A DNA stretch of 64,000 nt from Tamarix chinensis (Eukaryota; Streptophyta; Magnoliopsida; Caryophyllales; Tamaricaceae), in contig CM060175.1 in assembly GCA_030549775.1 (NCBI GenBank), positions 67,571,745-67,635,744 of the forward strand. Direction: 5' to 3'. Below the pieces are notes generated by a model that had not been told where the DNA came from, ran no database searches, and saw only the letters and a list, made by a program, of their open reading frames with translations. Both the position numbers and the translations under genes were made by a program. Positions 1 through 11,834 of this stretch are shown here, piece by piece (within the stretch, counting starts at the first letter, position 1; the number at the start of each line of letters is the position of its first letter).

Positions 1-2639
1 TTTTGCCCCTAAAGCCCCAAAAACTTAAAAAATGTTATAACCGGCAACATGTTTGGAAGTACATCATGAAAATTTAGAGACTTATCTATTTTAGCATGAT
101 TAAAAACATAAAACTAATAAAAATTACCAGAAGTCGTTTCAAATAATGAAAACACCCAAATTGTCCCTAAGCATACTTAAAACTTACAACATTCATAACT
201 AACCCTAAACATGGATAAAGCCTGACATATTAAATATTAAATTTCACCTAAACATTTCAATGGAATCATTAAAAAAAATAATGGTCAAAGACCTAACTCC
301 AAGATCACCAATAGGATGAGAAAAATCACATTTTCAGCCTTATTTTGCATACAAACTCATACATGCTTACATATATATATATATATGTTATCATGATTAA
401 CATAACAAGATCATAAAAACCGTAGGCACATGCTTAACAAAATAAAATCTCAAGATACACATATTAACATATAAAATTCTATAATTTAAGAGCTTAAAAG
501 GTTTGCCTTAAATTGTATACTCCTAAGCAAGAAAAGGAAATACGAATCACAATAACAAGCTAGCAAGGAGGATAAAACTTCAAGAATACTTCACTTTTCT
601 CAAACCTTAACCCTCCTTTACTTAACTAAAGTAAAAGGGAGTTAGAAAATTAAATGTAGAACAAAGGTAAAAATGGAGGAAAATGGCAAGAGGACTCACA
701 CCAAATATGGGAAAATAAGGGGGGAAAAACAAGTAAGGCAAGGGTAATAATTGGTGAAAGGATATGTTAAGGTTAAAGAAGCTTAATTTTATAATATAAT
801 GTAAGAAAATGTCTCATAAAATCAATTATTAAGGGAGGAGAGTTCAACAAGCAGCAAAAGCCTTACATAACAAAGGAAAGGCTGGGAAAGAATTGTTAAG
901 TTATAATGGGTAAAAAAAGGTAAATTCCAACAAATTACACAAATAAAAATCACCGCCACTAGGGGTTGTGTGGAACTAGATATTGGAGACAAAAAAAATG
1001 AATCACATCCATACAAACTAACTATAGAAGGCTAGAATTTATTCTCATAAAGAGTAGATAAGGATTAGAGAAAGAAAAGTTTATTTTGGTAACTTATTGT
1101 GCCAAAACATATCTCAATAAATTCAAACATAAAAAAATAGTTATACAAAATTTTTAAATATTTTATATCTCAATAACACTAAAATGTAATGATATCTAAT
1201 ATTTCATAAATGTTAGATAGTTGAAACGGTATTTAAGGGCTTAAAATGAGATTAAGGGACACTTGTACAATAAATAGTATCTTGTTGCCAATGCATTGGG
1301 TTGTCATTTTGAAAAAGTCTAGGTGAATTAAAAAACATATGGAGCTCAAATATCTACATGAAATAGAAGTTTTAAAGGAGTTAAAAGGTCAAAAAGTGAC
1401 CCAAAAAGTCTAATAGGAGTCAAACAATAAGAAAGGACATGAAAATATGAACAATATATTTTGAAAACATAATAAGGGTTTCTAATATTTCAAAGCATGT
1501 AATAAAATATTTTAAATAAGATAAATTTATATCTAAAAATATAAATTATAATTAATCAATTTTTTTCAAAAATAAAAATAAAAATGGGTTATTGTATTTT
1601 GCATCCTCTCATTTCCTATGTCCTACCACATATATCCTTAAGTATTAGTGTGTCATCAATCTCTACTAGGATCAAGCCAATAGCACTACTAATAGCCAAT
1701 TAGACTAATTGTTCCTCCTGCTTCCTTAAAATCATGTTATACACATGTAAAAAGAAAAACTAGGCATATAATCTAATAGATATTAACAATATTATAATTA
1801 ATGTTGGCTAAATTAAAAAATTATTCTCCACCTTTCAAGTGACCAACTTTCTATTCTTACAACGCATCCCTTTATAGGTCTCAATATTAGATTCACTTTT
1901 TTGAGTGGGCCTATCATTTTATAAGGAAAAAATCAAGTTAATATATTATAATAAATTTATAAGTTTAAAAAATATAACTAGAAATTTAAATAACTTCTTA
2001 TAATGAAATTGTAAAATTGATTATGTACCGTAACAACTCAGAGTAGTTTGGTTCACTTTTTTTTCTTTATTTATTTTTTTTGTTTTTAGCCTACACCAAG
2101 CAAAAATTTCATATCATACTACAAAAATTTATTCCAACATATACACCTACTTAAATATAATATTACCATTTCCTTTGGCGAGTTAAAAAAAAGGATAAAA
2201 TTTTTCCACACATTTAGTTCAAAAAATGAAAGTTTATATCTATTACCTTCAAGATAATGTTTTATATGAACTCTTTTATGGTCCTTGTATTAATCAGCAA
2301 CCAATCTATCTAGATTTATCGGGATTATGCTCTATTGTGGACTTTGCTTCCATGGATATAGATCAAAATATTCCTACACATATAAACAAAAAAATGTTTG
2401 AAGTTTATAATTCAAGTTTACTTAATTATAAAGGATAATACATAATCATTACATCAACTTTAGGGAGGATCTTTGCATTTTTGTGAGGAGGGACCCAAAA
2501 CCACTTCTTATAATACAGTGGTATCTCGATTTGAACTTTATTTCCTACACACTTGGTAAACCTATACTGAACTCACCAATAGCTTTTAGTGTCTTGATCC
2601 TAAAATAAAACTCCACTAGAAACTTTTTTTGGGTAAGTA
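1..2639. other. AT-rich intergenic DNA, no recognised gene
   Basis: This stretch is AT-rich with frequent stops in all frames. A short AT microsatellite sits at about 370-386. The longest open frames (64 aa on minus at 822-1016, 70 aa on plus at 2226-2438) match no family I recognise and show no intron or promoter context, so I do not call them genes. Confidence 0.6.
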
Positions 2640-3880
2640 ATGTGATTTTATTACTTCCAAATGTGAGAGAATTTAGAAAACAATCTTGAAGTAAGAAAAC
2701 GAATATTCGCTAAAGCATGAATTGATCAACCATTTCGTGAGTTTCGCTCTTGTAGGAACACATTTATCTCTATTTAAATACATTGATTGGTTTTATCAAA
2801 GTGATCGACTAATTTGGCCAACCAGTTAATGGGTTTTTCTTCTATAAAAACCCATTCATCAGTACTTAAACACATATTGATTTTACTAAATCAATATGTT
2901 GGTTTGACCAACCAAGATAAGGGTTGAGATGAAGTGTGAAATATTTTTTTCCAAGGAGTAAACCAATCAACTGATCTGAAAGGCACATCGACTTGTTTGC
3001 TAAACCATGGTACTGTTCAAATATGTTCATAAGACCAATTGTGTACAACACAAAACTAATAAAATAGTTTATTTAACAATAACTTGTTTATCTTAAGTCT
3101 GAACATATTTACTCAACTATTTTGAATAACCAATCGATTGATCCATACAACCGATCAATTAATTTACCCAAATTGATCAACTAGTAGCACTAAATGTTTA
3201 TTTTTTTTACCCATTGGGTGATATAGCTTTTTGGGCACCTTGTGTCCAACAGCTACCTAATGAGGGTGAGCCTAATAAACAAGCTCTCTCAGCATTTATT
3301 ACAACAACTTTTCAACTAAAATTACTTTACAACTAATCATCTATTCTCTCAAGCATTCAATTGCTCAATTGGTCATTAAAACTCTCTTAACTTTCACATC
3401 TTGAGTTTTATTATTATTATTATTGAAAAGTTTTCTTTTCTCAATTCGCTTAACTAAAATTTCTCTATAATTGTAATATCTTTTTATTACATATATCTAG
3501 ATCACATCTCATCTAAAATTCTACACTTTCATATCTTGATTGTTTGGTGAGAATCAATTGTAATCAAAACCCTTTTTATAAAATTTATTACAAAGGGGGT
3601 TAGTGAGTGTTTGTCTATCATTATTTAGAGATTGTTATTAAGAGTCTAGATAAGATAAATATGTCAAGTTATAAATCATCTTTTAGAGCTTCATTGAGAT
3701 TGTACGATTCATAAACTGGAAGAATAGTGATCATCAATAAAAATATGTCACTTGTATGAAATCCAAAAGGGATAACCTTTTGGTAGTGAATATAAATAGT
3801 AATTTTATATTGGACCACTATAAGCTATGTTTAAATTTTTATTTTCCATTTCAATTTCTTTAAATCCTATTCACCCCCTC
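2640..3880 (+). repeat. Probable decayed LTR, SIRE/Maximus-like
   Basis: The stretch repeats short words built on GATCAATT, CCAATCGATTG and similar (about 2720-3190), then has a plain leader-like region, and ends near 3868 with ATTCACCCCCTCTAGA. That phrase is typical of plant copia elements of the SIRE/Maximus group around their LTR boundaries (recalled family knowledge). An ATT microsatellite lies at about 3407-3424. I could not define TG/CA ends or a target duplication, so the borders are approximate and a different LTR family is possible. Confidence 0.35.
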
Positions 3881-4449
3881 TAGAATTATTTGATTTATGA
3901 TCTTATAGATTCAAGATCATAGATTGTGTTGTATTACCTCCGATTTATCTTTTAGTTTCTAACCTTTGTCACTAATACTACTAAATTTGGCTTAGTTGAA
4001 TTGATTCAGTGGATATTTAAGTTGCTTCAGACTTCTAAAATTGTTTGTGTTGTCATGTATTACATTTACTGAATTGATGAATATGATGTCTTTGTAGACA
4101 GACACTATCAGCCTCATGTATGCTTTTAAGTTGTTTGGTATATATTGTTTGAAACATTCAAAGAAAATACATATGATACCGATTTATATTGATTACTCAT
4201 TGAGAACAATATTTTTATCATTCATTATTTATAGCAATGGGAATTGTAGTGTGGAATTGTCTATAGAGAATAGATGCCAATAATTTTAATTAGGGCACAT
4301 ACTAGGAAATTACTTTAAGCATTTTCTTAGTCAACAATCTCACACCCATGAGTAGCTACTCTAGATGTGGTCCTATTCATATGGAATACTCTAATGCACC
4401 TATTGAAGATATGGAAGAAATAGGCAAACAAAAAGTAGCACATCATGTA

Positions 4450-5787
4450 CTTCCTTTCCTCTATGTGGTGTTATGGTTGAGGCTAAGGTGAGGGCTATGT
4501 ATGAAAGTGAAAATACCAATGGGATTTTCCATGAGATAAATCTAGATAACAAGTTTGATTGTGATGGATATTTATTAGATGAATAGTTTCTAGAAATAGA
4601 GTCAAAGACAAAGGATGAAATAGAATATGAAAATTATCTTCATCCTAATGTTGTTGATTTGAGGCTTACTAAAAATGTTATAATTGGTGTAAAGTTCCAA
4701 TGGGATGTATCTACTTTGAGTATCCAAGAAGGTTTTGTTGTGGATCAAGTTTTTTCCTCCAAAGAAGACTTAGTGTAGTACATATAAAGGTATGCACTTT
4801 TTGTGAATCTTCCATCCAAGACTGATAGATCAAGTCAGTCAAAGTTTTATGCATCTTGTGAGAATTTTGGTTGGAATTTATGAACTTAACATATTCCCAT
4901 GAAGATCACATTCTAAAATGTTCCACATTAATGTCAAAATAAAAAATTAAATTTAGATATTTTAAATTTGACATAAATTTTAAATATATGTGTGCTATAA
5001 TAACCCTCATACTAAAGGAAATTTAAATTTAACTTCTTTTTTCATTACCATGGAAATTGAAGAGTTGGTGAGAGCTTAAATTTTCTTCAGTATTAGGGTT
5101 ATTATAGCACCTGTATATTTAAAATTTATGTATCAAGTAATTTATAAAATTCGTTTTGGGTAAAAGAAAGGATCTACATAATTTATATGGATAGTTTACA
5201 AAACCCTTTGCTCTTTTTTATAGATGGCTTAATGAAGTGAAGAAAGCCAACCCTACTTCTATTGTGCATTGGGACGCTACGAAACCGATGATCTTAGTAT
5301 CAAGAAATTTGATAAAGTGTTCTAGCCATTTGGGCCATGCATTGAGGGGTTTAAATTTTTTCATCCTATTAGATCTATTGATGACACCCACCAATATAGA
5401 ATATATAAAAGCATGTTATTGATTCTTGTGAGTTTTGATGCTAGCAACCATATATTTCCGCTTCTTTTTCCATTTTTTGTTTAGAGAGTGGTGAGAGTTG
5501 GAGGTGGTTTATGGTTTTCATATGACAATTTGTGATAAAGGACACACAAATGTGTGTAGTCTCCAACTATCATAAAGGGTAATTTGAGCTATATGTAGAG
5601 TAAAGGTTGGTGTAAGCCTCATGTGACACATCATTATTGTTTGCGCTACTTGAACTCATTTTTTTGATACTTCAATGAACAAAAAATCATCTTTGATGAA
5701 GAGGTTATGGGATATCAAAACACAATGTGAATAAAAAAAAGTGGTAGAAAATAATGGATGTTTTAAAATAAAACAACAAAGAAGAAT
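4450..5787 (+). pseudogene. MULE transposase (MURA) relic
   Basis: Translating short frames shows the order of a plant Mutator-like transposase. A segment around 4735-4880 contains VFSSKEDLV followed by RYALFVNLPSK and a CENFGW motif, which is the N-terminal MuDR domain. Around 5230-5480, EVKKANPTSIVHW is followed in another frame by PFGPCIEGFK, SIDDTHQY and an ANHIFPL-like stretch, which is the start of the MULE transposase core. Around 5600-5660 there is GW-KPH---HHYCLRY, the conserved C-H-containing part. In-frame stops and frame changes interrupt every block, including a TAG where the family usually has a tryptophan before PFGPCIEGF. The product would have cut and pasted a Mutator-like element in the nucleus. 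It cannot be made from this copy. Terminal inverted repeats were not found. Confidence 0.7.
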
Positions 5788-7830
5788 ATGATTGGATTAT
5801 CTGATCATGTGAAGTGGTTATTTTCTTGCAATCAAGGTAAATGTTTTGGACTTATGAGGGTTGGATCCTTATGTACTATACACATGTGTAAAATTATATT
5901 ATATTTATCCCTTATTATAGATTTGGTGGAGGGTTGGCATCAGGAGACACATAAGTTTCATATGAGTGGTGGTGCAATGATAGTTAGACTTGAGGATGTA
6001 GCAATTATTTTAGGGTTTCCTATCAAAGGTAATTCAATAGTTGGAGATGAGAGAGTAGATCATCGTTCACTATGTGAACAAATTTTTGGCATAGCACCAT
6101 CACCAAGTGAAATAAAAGGAAGATTACTAAGACTATAATGGTTAGATACAATTATAGAATTAAACTTTTATGCTTCTCCTCTAGACATTGAAGGCCATGC
6201 CAAAATATGGATTTTAATGATAATAGGCAAGCTATTGTGCGCAAACAAATGAGGACAAAGTGTGTCCCTCCTTTTCTTAAAACATTTGTGAAAATTTGAG
6301 GAAATTAGGACTTTTAGTTGGGGATCTTATGTACTGTCAAATTTATATTGTGTAATTTTTCAAGTATAACATTGGGATACTAAAGGGACCTATGGTTGTC
6401 TTGCACTTTTACATGTATCATTTCCCCCCTATAATTAATAGTCATTCCTAGAATTTAATAATGTTACATTACCTTAAAATTTTATTTCATGATAGTTTTA
6501 GTCATGAATATCATGAAAGAGGTTCAATGTTGGTATCCCTAAAAATGCAAGATGAGAATTATCTTTGAGTAACAAAGAAATAATACATGAGTTAGAAGCA
6601 CAAAGTCACTGGTGCATAGGTAATTAAACTTAACTGATGTTTGATTCATGAAATACATTTTTTTGGACTATTAATTTTTGTATGGTCACCTTTAGATATC
6701 TTTGTAGACGGTGGGGGAAAAAATATATTCATGCAATCTATGTAGATTGTTGATCTTTTATAGGAATTTGTTCGATCAACTAACTAAAGTTAGTGTGAAA
6801 ATATTATTGATTCCATGAGATTCATAAATTGATTATATATCATTCATATCATATAATAGAATCCAAAAGCTTATTTATCTTGGTCATTTTATATCTCTAT
6901 ATTTCAACTTTAGATTACTATATATATGATGTAAATATAGGTAATATGGATGTCATATGTGATCATGATGCAATACCTACCTCCTTCTTGCTTGAAACAT
7001 ATACTCTTGTGGACTAGGTATATTATATTAATTTGCATTTGTTATATGGAATTGTATTGCCCTGAACATGTATTGATACAATTTGAAATGGTTCAATATA
7101 TTCATCCTACAACATACATGGATCCTAAATTACATGAAATCAATGGAAAAAGGTATGACGATACCAATTGGGTCGATGTCCATGAGCAATATATTATTGA
7201 TTAGGTGTATAGAGGTATAGATATCTACATTAAGGGTATTGCTGAATCAATAATATCATAAAAATAGGAGGAAAAATACATGATTTGGTACCATCATATC
7301 ATGTGCCAAAACATTATTCATCCATCATTACTAGGTGTTGGTACACTTGAATTAACGAAATATCAACCTCGCTTAGGGTTTGTGGAAAAAAATGGTGTGT
7401 ACTTCTTTACATTTACATTTATTTTTGTTATATTTAATAAATATTGCAGTAATGACATATAAAGACAATTTATTATTCTTATATTCTAAAGGTGAGCCCC
7501 ATGCAATCTATTGTAGCAAAATGTAAATGTTTATTACAAAATGATGCTGATGTCCAATCATATCATCAAACTATGGAGGAAATAGAAACTATGGGCACCA
7601 TGGTCATCGAACAAGTTGGTTAAGGTAATTTTGATGATGAATAATTAGAGGAGTTGGTTGGAAGTGGAAGGGGAAGAGGAGGAAGAAGAGGAAAGGAAAT
7701 AGGTAAAGGAATGGGTGATGATATGGCCACATAATAATCAGGGACCCAACTTGGGCCATCAACGTCTAACCTGACATCGACTAAGACATCAAAGAGAATA
7801 AGACATAGATCATTGATGTATATTAGCATA
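5788..7830 (+). pseudogene. Plant mobile domain (PMD) protein relic, MULE-linked
   Basis: The 116-residue frame at 5788-6138 holds LVEGWHQETHKFHM followed by MIVRLEDVAIILGFPIKGN, the signature of the plant mobile domain. After a stop, the next frame gives a block ending in HAKIWILMIIGKLL, the following part of the same domain. At 7060-7300, FEMVQYIHP, DW-type VHEQYI and YMIWYHHIM correspond to the C-terminal half. At 7640-7700 there is an arginine/glycine-rich tail. PMD proteins occur both as host silencing factors and as a second protein or fusion in Mutator-like elements. Lying directly downstream of a MURA relic in the same direction, this copy is most simply the element's own. Stops and frameshifts make it non-functional. 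Confidence 0.65.
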
Positions 7831-8054
7831 GTCTTTTAAAATATATATTATGTAACTTAAATATTGTAGTTTATTTTTATAAACAACTCTATTTTTCAAT
7901 TTGAGAAAAAAAAAGGTAAGGTGGTTCAATTTTGTTACGACCCATTTCTTTCAAGTTTTAGATATTAAGTGACTTAATTTTTTTTAATTTTGGATAATTT
8001 CAATTCACTTAGAGATGATTTTTTATATATATAATATTTTCAACATTATATATT

Positions 8055-8280
8055 TGCACAACTACTTTGTACTAGAAGTACACCTAATTTCTACTAGAAG
8101 TTCAACTAATTTGCACTAAAAGGGAAACTACTTTATACTACAAGTATAAATAACTTGTTATAGAAGTAAAACTAATTTGTATTAGAAGTACTAATAATTT
8201 ATCCTATAAGTACAAGTAATTTCTACTAGAAGTATAACTAATTTGCACTCATAGTATACCTAATTTGCACTTGGAATGTT
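8055..8280. repeat. Degenerate minisatellite, about 25-30 bp unit
   Basis: Repeats of the pattern ACTAGAAGTA-AACTAATTTG occur about eight times with variable spacing and substitutions. It lies downstream of the MULE relic and may be subterminal to that element, but I see no proof of this. Confidence 0.6.
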
Positions 8281-8639
8281 GAACGTAAAAAATTGAATGC
8301 TTACAATGATTTTAGGAACCCAAAAATATATATAAAAAAATGTCGAAGTTTGTTTAAAGTTTAACAAAGGGAAAACGAGTGAAAACAATAAAATCAAACA
8401 ATTTGTAGTAACAATATTTTTTGAAAATATTCGAAATGAATAATAAAAGGTTCAAAATCATTAATACAGAATAATTTTACAAATTGAAATATATAAAAAT
8501 ATTTGACTTTGAATTCATTCAGAACTCAAACATACTATAATGGCTAAATCAGCTAAAATCGCCTTGTTGCGGAAACACAATTTTTTATGAGTTAGTGATT
8601 TAGAAGGAACAAATAATCATTGTAACTTAGATTGAAAAA

Positions 8640-9339
8640 TCACGTGAGTTGTAATTTTTCACAAATGGAAAAAATATTTTTATAAGTGAATAAATAATCA
8701 ACATACAGCTCGGAAATGATGCGTAAATCATATATGTGCTTGGGAATAATAGGAATGTGTGTGCTTAGAATGTTTTAAACTAAGTGAGAATAGTTAAATT
8801 ACTTTTATTTTAAAAAAATATGAGTTTCCACAAACAAATAAAATAAATTGTAGAAAACTCAAATTTATTACAAAACACCTGGGCCATAAAAGAATAAAGT
8901 TATATATAATTTAGAAATCATTTACAAATTTAGAATGAATCAAAATGAGTGTAAACAACACAATAGAATAAATCACATGAAAATGTAATTGTCCACAAAT
9001 GAATCGAATAAATTATGAAAAGGATTGAATTTCATATGCTAGCATAAAACCCGTATTAGAATTATTTTTGAGTGGATTAAATTTCTAATTATATAGTAAT
9101 GAAGGTTAGTAAAATTCGGGATATTACACATTTGAGATCTTGAAACCATACAGTTTTCCATGTAATCTCTTTTGAGTTATATACATTATACTTTTAATAT
9201 ATAATTATTATCTATAATTTTAATATTTATTATCTTTTTAGTAAAATTAATTATTTACTATAATAATAGTAATTATTATCATAATTAAAATAATTATAAT
9301 TATTATGATCATATTTATGTACAAATTAAATACCATCAC
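8640..9339 (+). repeat. Dispersed repeat R1, copy 1 (5' part)
   Basis: This segment matches 11050-11720 over long gapped stretches: CACAAATGAA/GAATAAA words, a GGGATATTACAC block (about 9118 and 11488) and then a shared AT-rich tail that reads ATTATGATCATATTTATGTA in both. Copy 1 is cut at 9340 by the Cassandra composite and resumes at 10955. The repeat is not recognised. The GGGATATTACA word could be an old LTR end. Confidence 0.6.
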
Positions 9340-9645
9340 TGTAACACCTCCGATCAATAAGACCACATGAGGGCTACATTGAAGTGCTTTCGGATTGATT
9401 GGCTAGCGTCACAGATCAACACGAGTCCTTTTAGCATGCTTTGTTCTCGCTCATACACTTTCTAAAAAAATTTCTAAAATTTCTAAAATTTTGTAGGTGA
9501 GTCACCCATCCTAAAAATTACTCCACAATTAACATGCTTAACTGTGAATTTCTTAAGACAGAATCACCAAAAGAATGGTATACTATATTAATATAAATAA
9601 CCATATTAATTCTTATAATACTCCTCTCAATTTGGGGGTATTACA
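9340..9645 (-). repeat. Cassandra LTR, minus orientation
   Basis: It starts TGTAACACC and ends GGTATTACA on the plus strand, which is the reverse complement of a TGTAATACC...GGTGTTACA LTR of 306 bp. On the minus strand it carries AGAAATTCACAGTTAAGCA (9529-9551) and a GGATGGGTGA box (about 9494-9507), matching the A-box region and C-box of plant 5S rRNA genes. It is followed by TTTACCCC, the reverse of the PPT. Confidence 0.8.
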
Positions 9646-9653
9646 TTTACCCC

Positions 9654-10146
9654 TAGGGTTGTTGAGCCGACTTGGTTTGGCTTGTTTGTTTAGCAAAACG
9701 AATCAAATCAAGCCTTACTTTTAGGCTCGTTTATTAAACGAGAAGAGCTCGGGCCAAGAGAGGTTCAACTCATTTGTTTTGTGAGTTGAGTCCAATTTGG
9801 CTAGAACTTGGTTTGACTCATTTATAAGCTCAACTTATTTTTTTAATAGAATGAGGTTGTATAGAATTTACATAATAAATGAGTCAAATAGTTAAATGAG
9901 CATTCAAACAAGACGAAAAGTTAAATGAATTAAGTCATGAATAAAATCATGATAAATGAGCCAATTTGGTTCATTAAATTTTTTTTAAAAGGTAAAAGAA
10001 GCCAGCTCAAAACCTTATTAAGTCAAGCTTGAGGCGTGATAATTGAGCTCATTTCAAAATCTAGTCGAATTAGAACCTAAACAAATTAAACGTGTAGAGC
10101 TCAAATCGGAGGGCATTTGACTTGATTCGGCTCATTAGCAGCTCTA
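9654..10146. mobile_element. hAT-type MITE, 493 bp
   Basis: The left end reads TAGGGTTGTTGAGCCGA. The reverse complement of the right end reads TAGAGCTGCTAATGAGCCGA. The 8-bp flanks TTTACCCC and TTCATCCC differ at two positions, both transitions. TAG-type termini with an 8-bp duplication point to the hAT superfamily. No transposase is encoded, so it depends on one in trans. It interrupts the PPT-side of the minus-strand Cassandra internal region. Confidence 0.65.
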
Positions 10147-10196
10147 TTCATCCCCAGTCAAAGAATGCAACGTCCACATTGTGCCTCAACAACTAA
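10147..10196 (-). repeat. Cassandra internal fragment, minus orientation
   Basis: From 10155 this is the reverse complement of 10603-10648 (CTCAAAGAATGCAACG and CCTCAACAACTAA match the PPT-side half of the internal region). It stops abruptly where the plus-strand LTR begins at 10197. The PBS-side half and the second minus-strand LTR are missing. Confidence 0.7.
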
Positions 10197-10502
10197 TGTA
10201 ATACCTCAAATTGGGTGGAGTGTTATAAGGATTGATTTCGCTACTTATATCAATATAGTATACGATCTTTTTGGTGAATTTGTTCTAAGAAATCTACAGT
10301 TAAGCGTGCTAGCTATGGATCAATTTTTAGGATGAGTGATCTTCCCAAAAAGTTTTAGAAATTTTCTAAAAATATATTGGGAGGCATGTGAGTGAGAATA
10401 AAACATGTTGAAAGGATTTGTGTTGATCTGTGAGGCCAACCGATCAATCCAAAAGTGCTCCAAGATATCCTCGGCATGGTTGTATTAACTTAAGGGGTTA
10501 AA
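10197..10502 (+). repeat. Cassandra 5' LTR (plus)
   Basis: It starts TGTAATACC and is about 306 bp. Its 3' end is degraded to GGGGTTAAA where GTGTTACA is expected. It contains the 5S-like promoter at 10298-10353. It is about the same length as the 3' LTR (305 bp). Confidence 0.8.
10298..10353 (+). promoter_or_regulatory. 5S rRNA-like internal promoter in Cassandra LTR
   Basis: AGTTAAGCGTGCT at 10298-10310 is identical to the A-box region of plant 5S rRNA as I recall it. AGGATGAGTGATCTTCCC followed by AAGT at 10329-10353 corresponds to the 5S C-box (GGATGGGTGACCTCC..GGGAAGT). The 3' LTR keeps a closer C-box at about 10783-10805. Known Cassandra elements carry such RNA polymerase III promoters. 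Whether this copy is active cannot be seen. Confidence 0.75.
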
Positions 10503-10649
10503 AATGGTATTAAAGTAAAGCCACTATCGCGATCTGAACTTGGATAAGCCAGCCAGTCGCCTAGCGAGACGAATCTTGGAATAAACTGTAATGAAAAAGT
10601 TAGTGGCTGAGACACAACGAGGGCGTTGCATTCTTTGAGTGGAGGTGAA
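10503..10649 (+). other. Cassandra internal region with PBS and PPT
   Basis: TGGTATTAAAGT at 10505-10516 is a two-mismatch form of the initiator-methionine tRNA primer site. GAGTGGAGGTGAA at 10637-10649 is the polypurine tract. The region is 147 bp, the same length as in the Cassandra at 34880-35026, and encodes no protein. Confidence 0.75.
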
Positions 10650-10954
10650 TGCAATACCCTAAATTGAGTGAAGTGTTATACAAATTGATCTGGATACTTT
10701 TATCAACATGGTATACCATCATTTTAGTGATTCTCTCCTAAGAAATTTATAATTAAGTGTGTTAGTTGTAGAACAATTTTTGTGATGGGTGAATCTCCTG
10801 AGAAGTTTTACAAATTTTTAGAAAATATCTTGGGAAGGGCATGAGTGAAGATAAAACGTGCTAAAATGACTCATGTTGATCTGTAAGCCTAACCGATCAA
10901 TCTAAAAGCGTTCCAATGTATCCCTATGTGGTTATATCGAATTGAAGTGTTACA
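10650..10954 (+). repeat. Cassandra 3' LTR (plus)
   Basis: It starts TGCAATACCC and ends GTGTTACA, 305 bp. A GATGGGTGAATCTCCTGAG box at about 10783 matches the 5S C-box well, and an AATTAAGTGTGTTAG stretch at about 10751 is the decayed A-box. R1 sequence resumes directly after it. Confidence 0.8.
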
Positions 10955-11049
10955 ATTATCATTATATTTATAAAAGAAAATATATTTTAACAGATAATCT
11001 CAAAATATTCTTAGAAGTGATTACAAATTTTGGAGAAGTCAAAATGAGC

Positions 11050-11760
11050 AAAAAATGAGTGGATCATAAAAATTATGTAAATTTAGATGTTTCACAAATG
11101 AATAAAAACATTCCACAAATGAACAAATGATCAATGAAAAGCTCAAAAATAATGTAAGGGGCATCAAATAAATAAATAAGCTTGGGAATATTTTTAGAAA
11201 TTAATTACCAATTCAAAATGAATTAAAATAAATGAAAACACTTAGATATGAAGAATTATAGAAAAAATGATTTTTCATAAATGAATAAAAAGAATTGTGG
11301 AAGACTTAAATTTATTACAAATGATAAGGGACATAAAAAATTCATATTATAATTATTTTAGGAATTATTTACAAGTTTAGAGCCAATCAAAATGAGCAAA
11401 AATCACATGATAGACCATAAATGAATGAAATTTGATAATAAAATTTTTAGAATTAATTATGTAAGATAATTAGGGTTTTTAAAAATGGGATATTACACCA
11501 ATGCCACCTTTTTTTAGGAAGGCATATCGATGTCCATGCAATCACATTAGATTTATGTACATTATACTATCATTATATAATTATTATTTATAATTAAAAT
11601 ACTTATTTTTAATATTTATCACTCTTAAAATAAAAATTATTATTATAATAGTAATTATTATTATAATTCAAATAATTCTAATTATTATGATCATATTTAT
11701 GTACAAATTGAATATTATGACTATTGTATTTATAAAATAAAAGTATATATTAATCAAAAT
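11050..11760 (+). repeat. Dispersed repeat R1, copy 2
   Basis: This is the second copy of the repeat at 8640-9339 plus 10955 onward. The word GGGATATTACAC at about 11487 and the AT-rich tail at 11560-11720 align with 9118 and 9170-9330. Near 11710-11725 it shows the sequence without the Cassandra insertion. Confidence 0.6.
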
Positions 11761-11834
11761 CATCATATAATTTACTATAAGAAAATGTAATTTGGACTAC
11801 AATAAAAAAAACCTTTGAAGTATCGACAAAAAAT

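Larger units (their letters stand above)
9340..10954. mobile_element. Cassandra composite with U5 ends on both sides
   Basis: The block reads: minus-strand LTR (9340-9645), PPT remnant, hAT-type MITE (9654-10146), minus-strand internal fragment (10155-10196), then a complete plus-strand Cassandra (LTR 10197-10502, internal 10503-10649, LTR 10650-10954). Cassandra is a TRIM, a short non-coding LTR retrotransposon mobilised by proteins from other elements. The outer flanks ACCATCAC (before 9340) and ATTATCAT (after 10954) differ only by C/T changes, and the R1 copy 2 shows the empty site near 11710-11725. The whole block therefore looks like it sits at one insertion point. Confidence 0.7.

Noticed and set aside
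5788..7830. A functional host plant mobile domain gene of the MAIN type
   Set aside because: Stops and frame changes break it, and it lies directly after a MURA relic on the same strand, so a transposon relic is the simpler reading.
8055..8280. CRISPR-like array
   Set aside because: Spacing and repeat sequence are irregular and the setting is plant nuclear DNA. It is a degenerate minisatellite.
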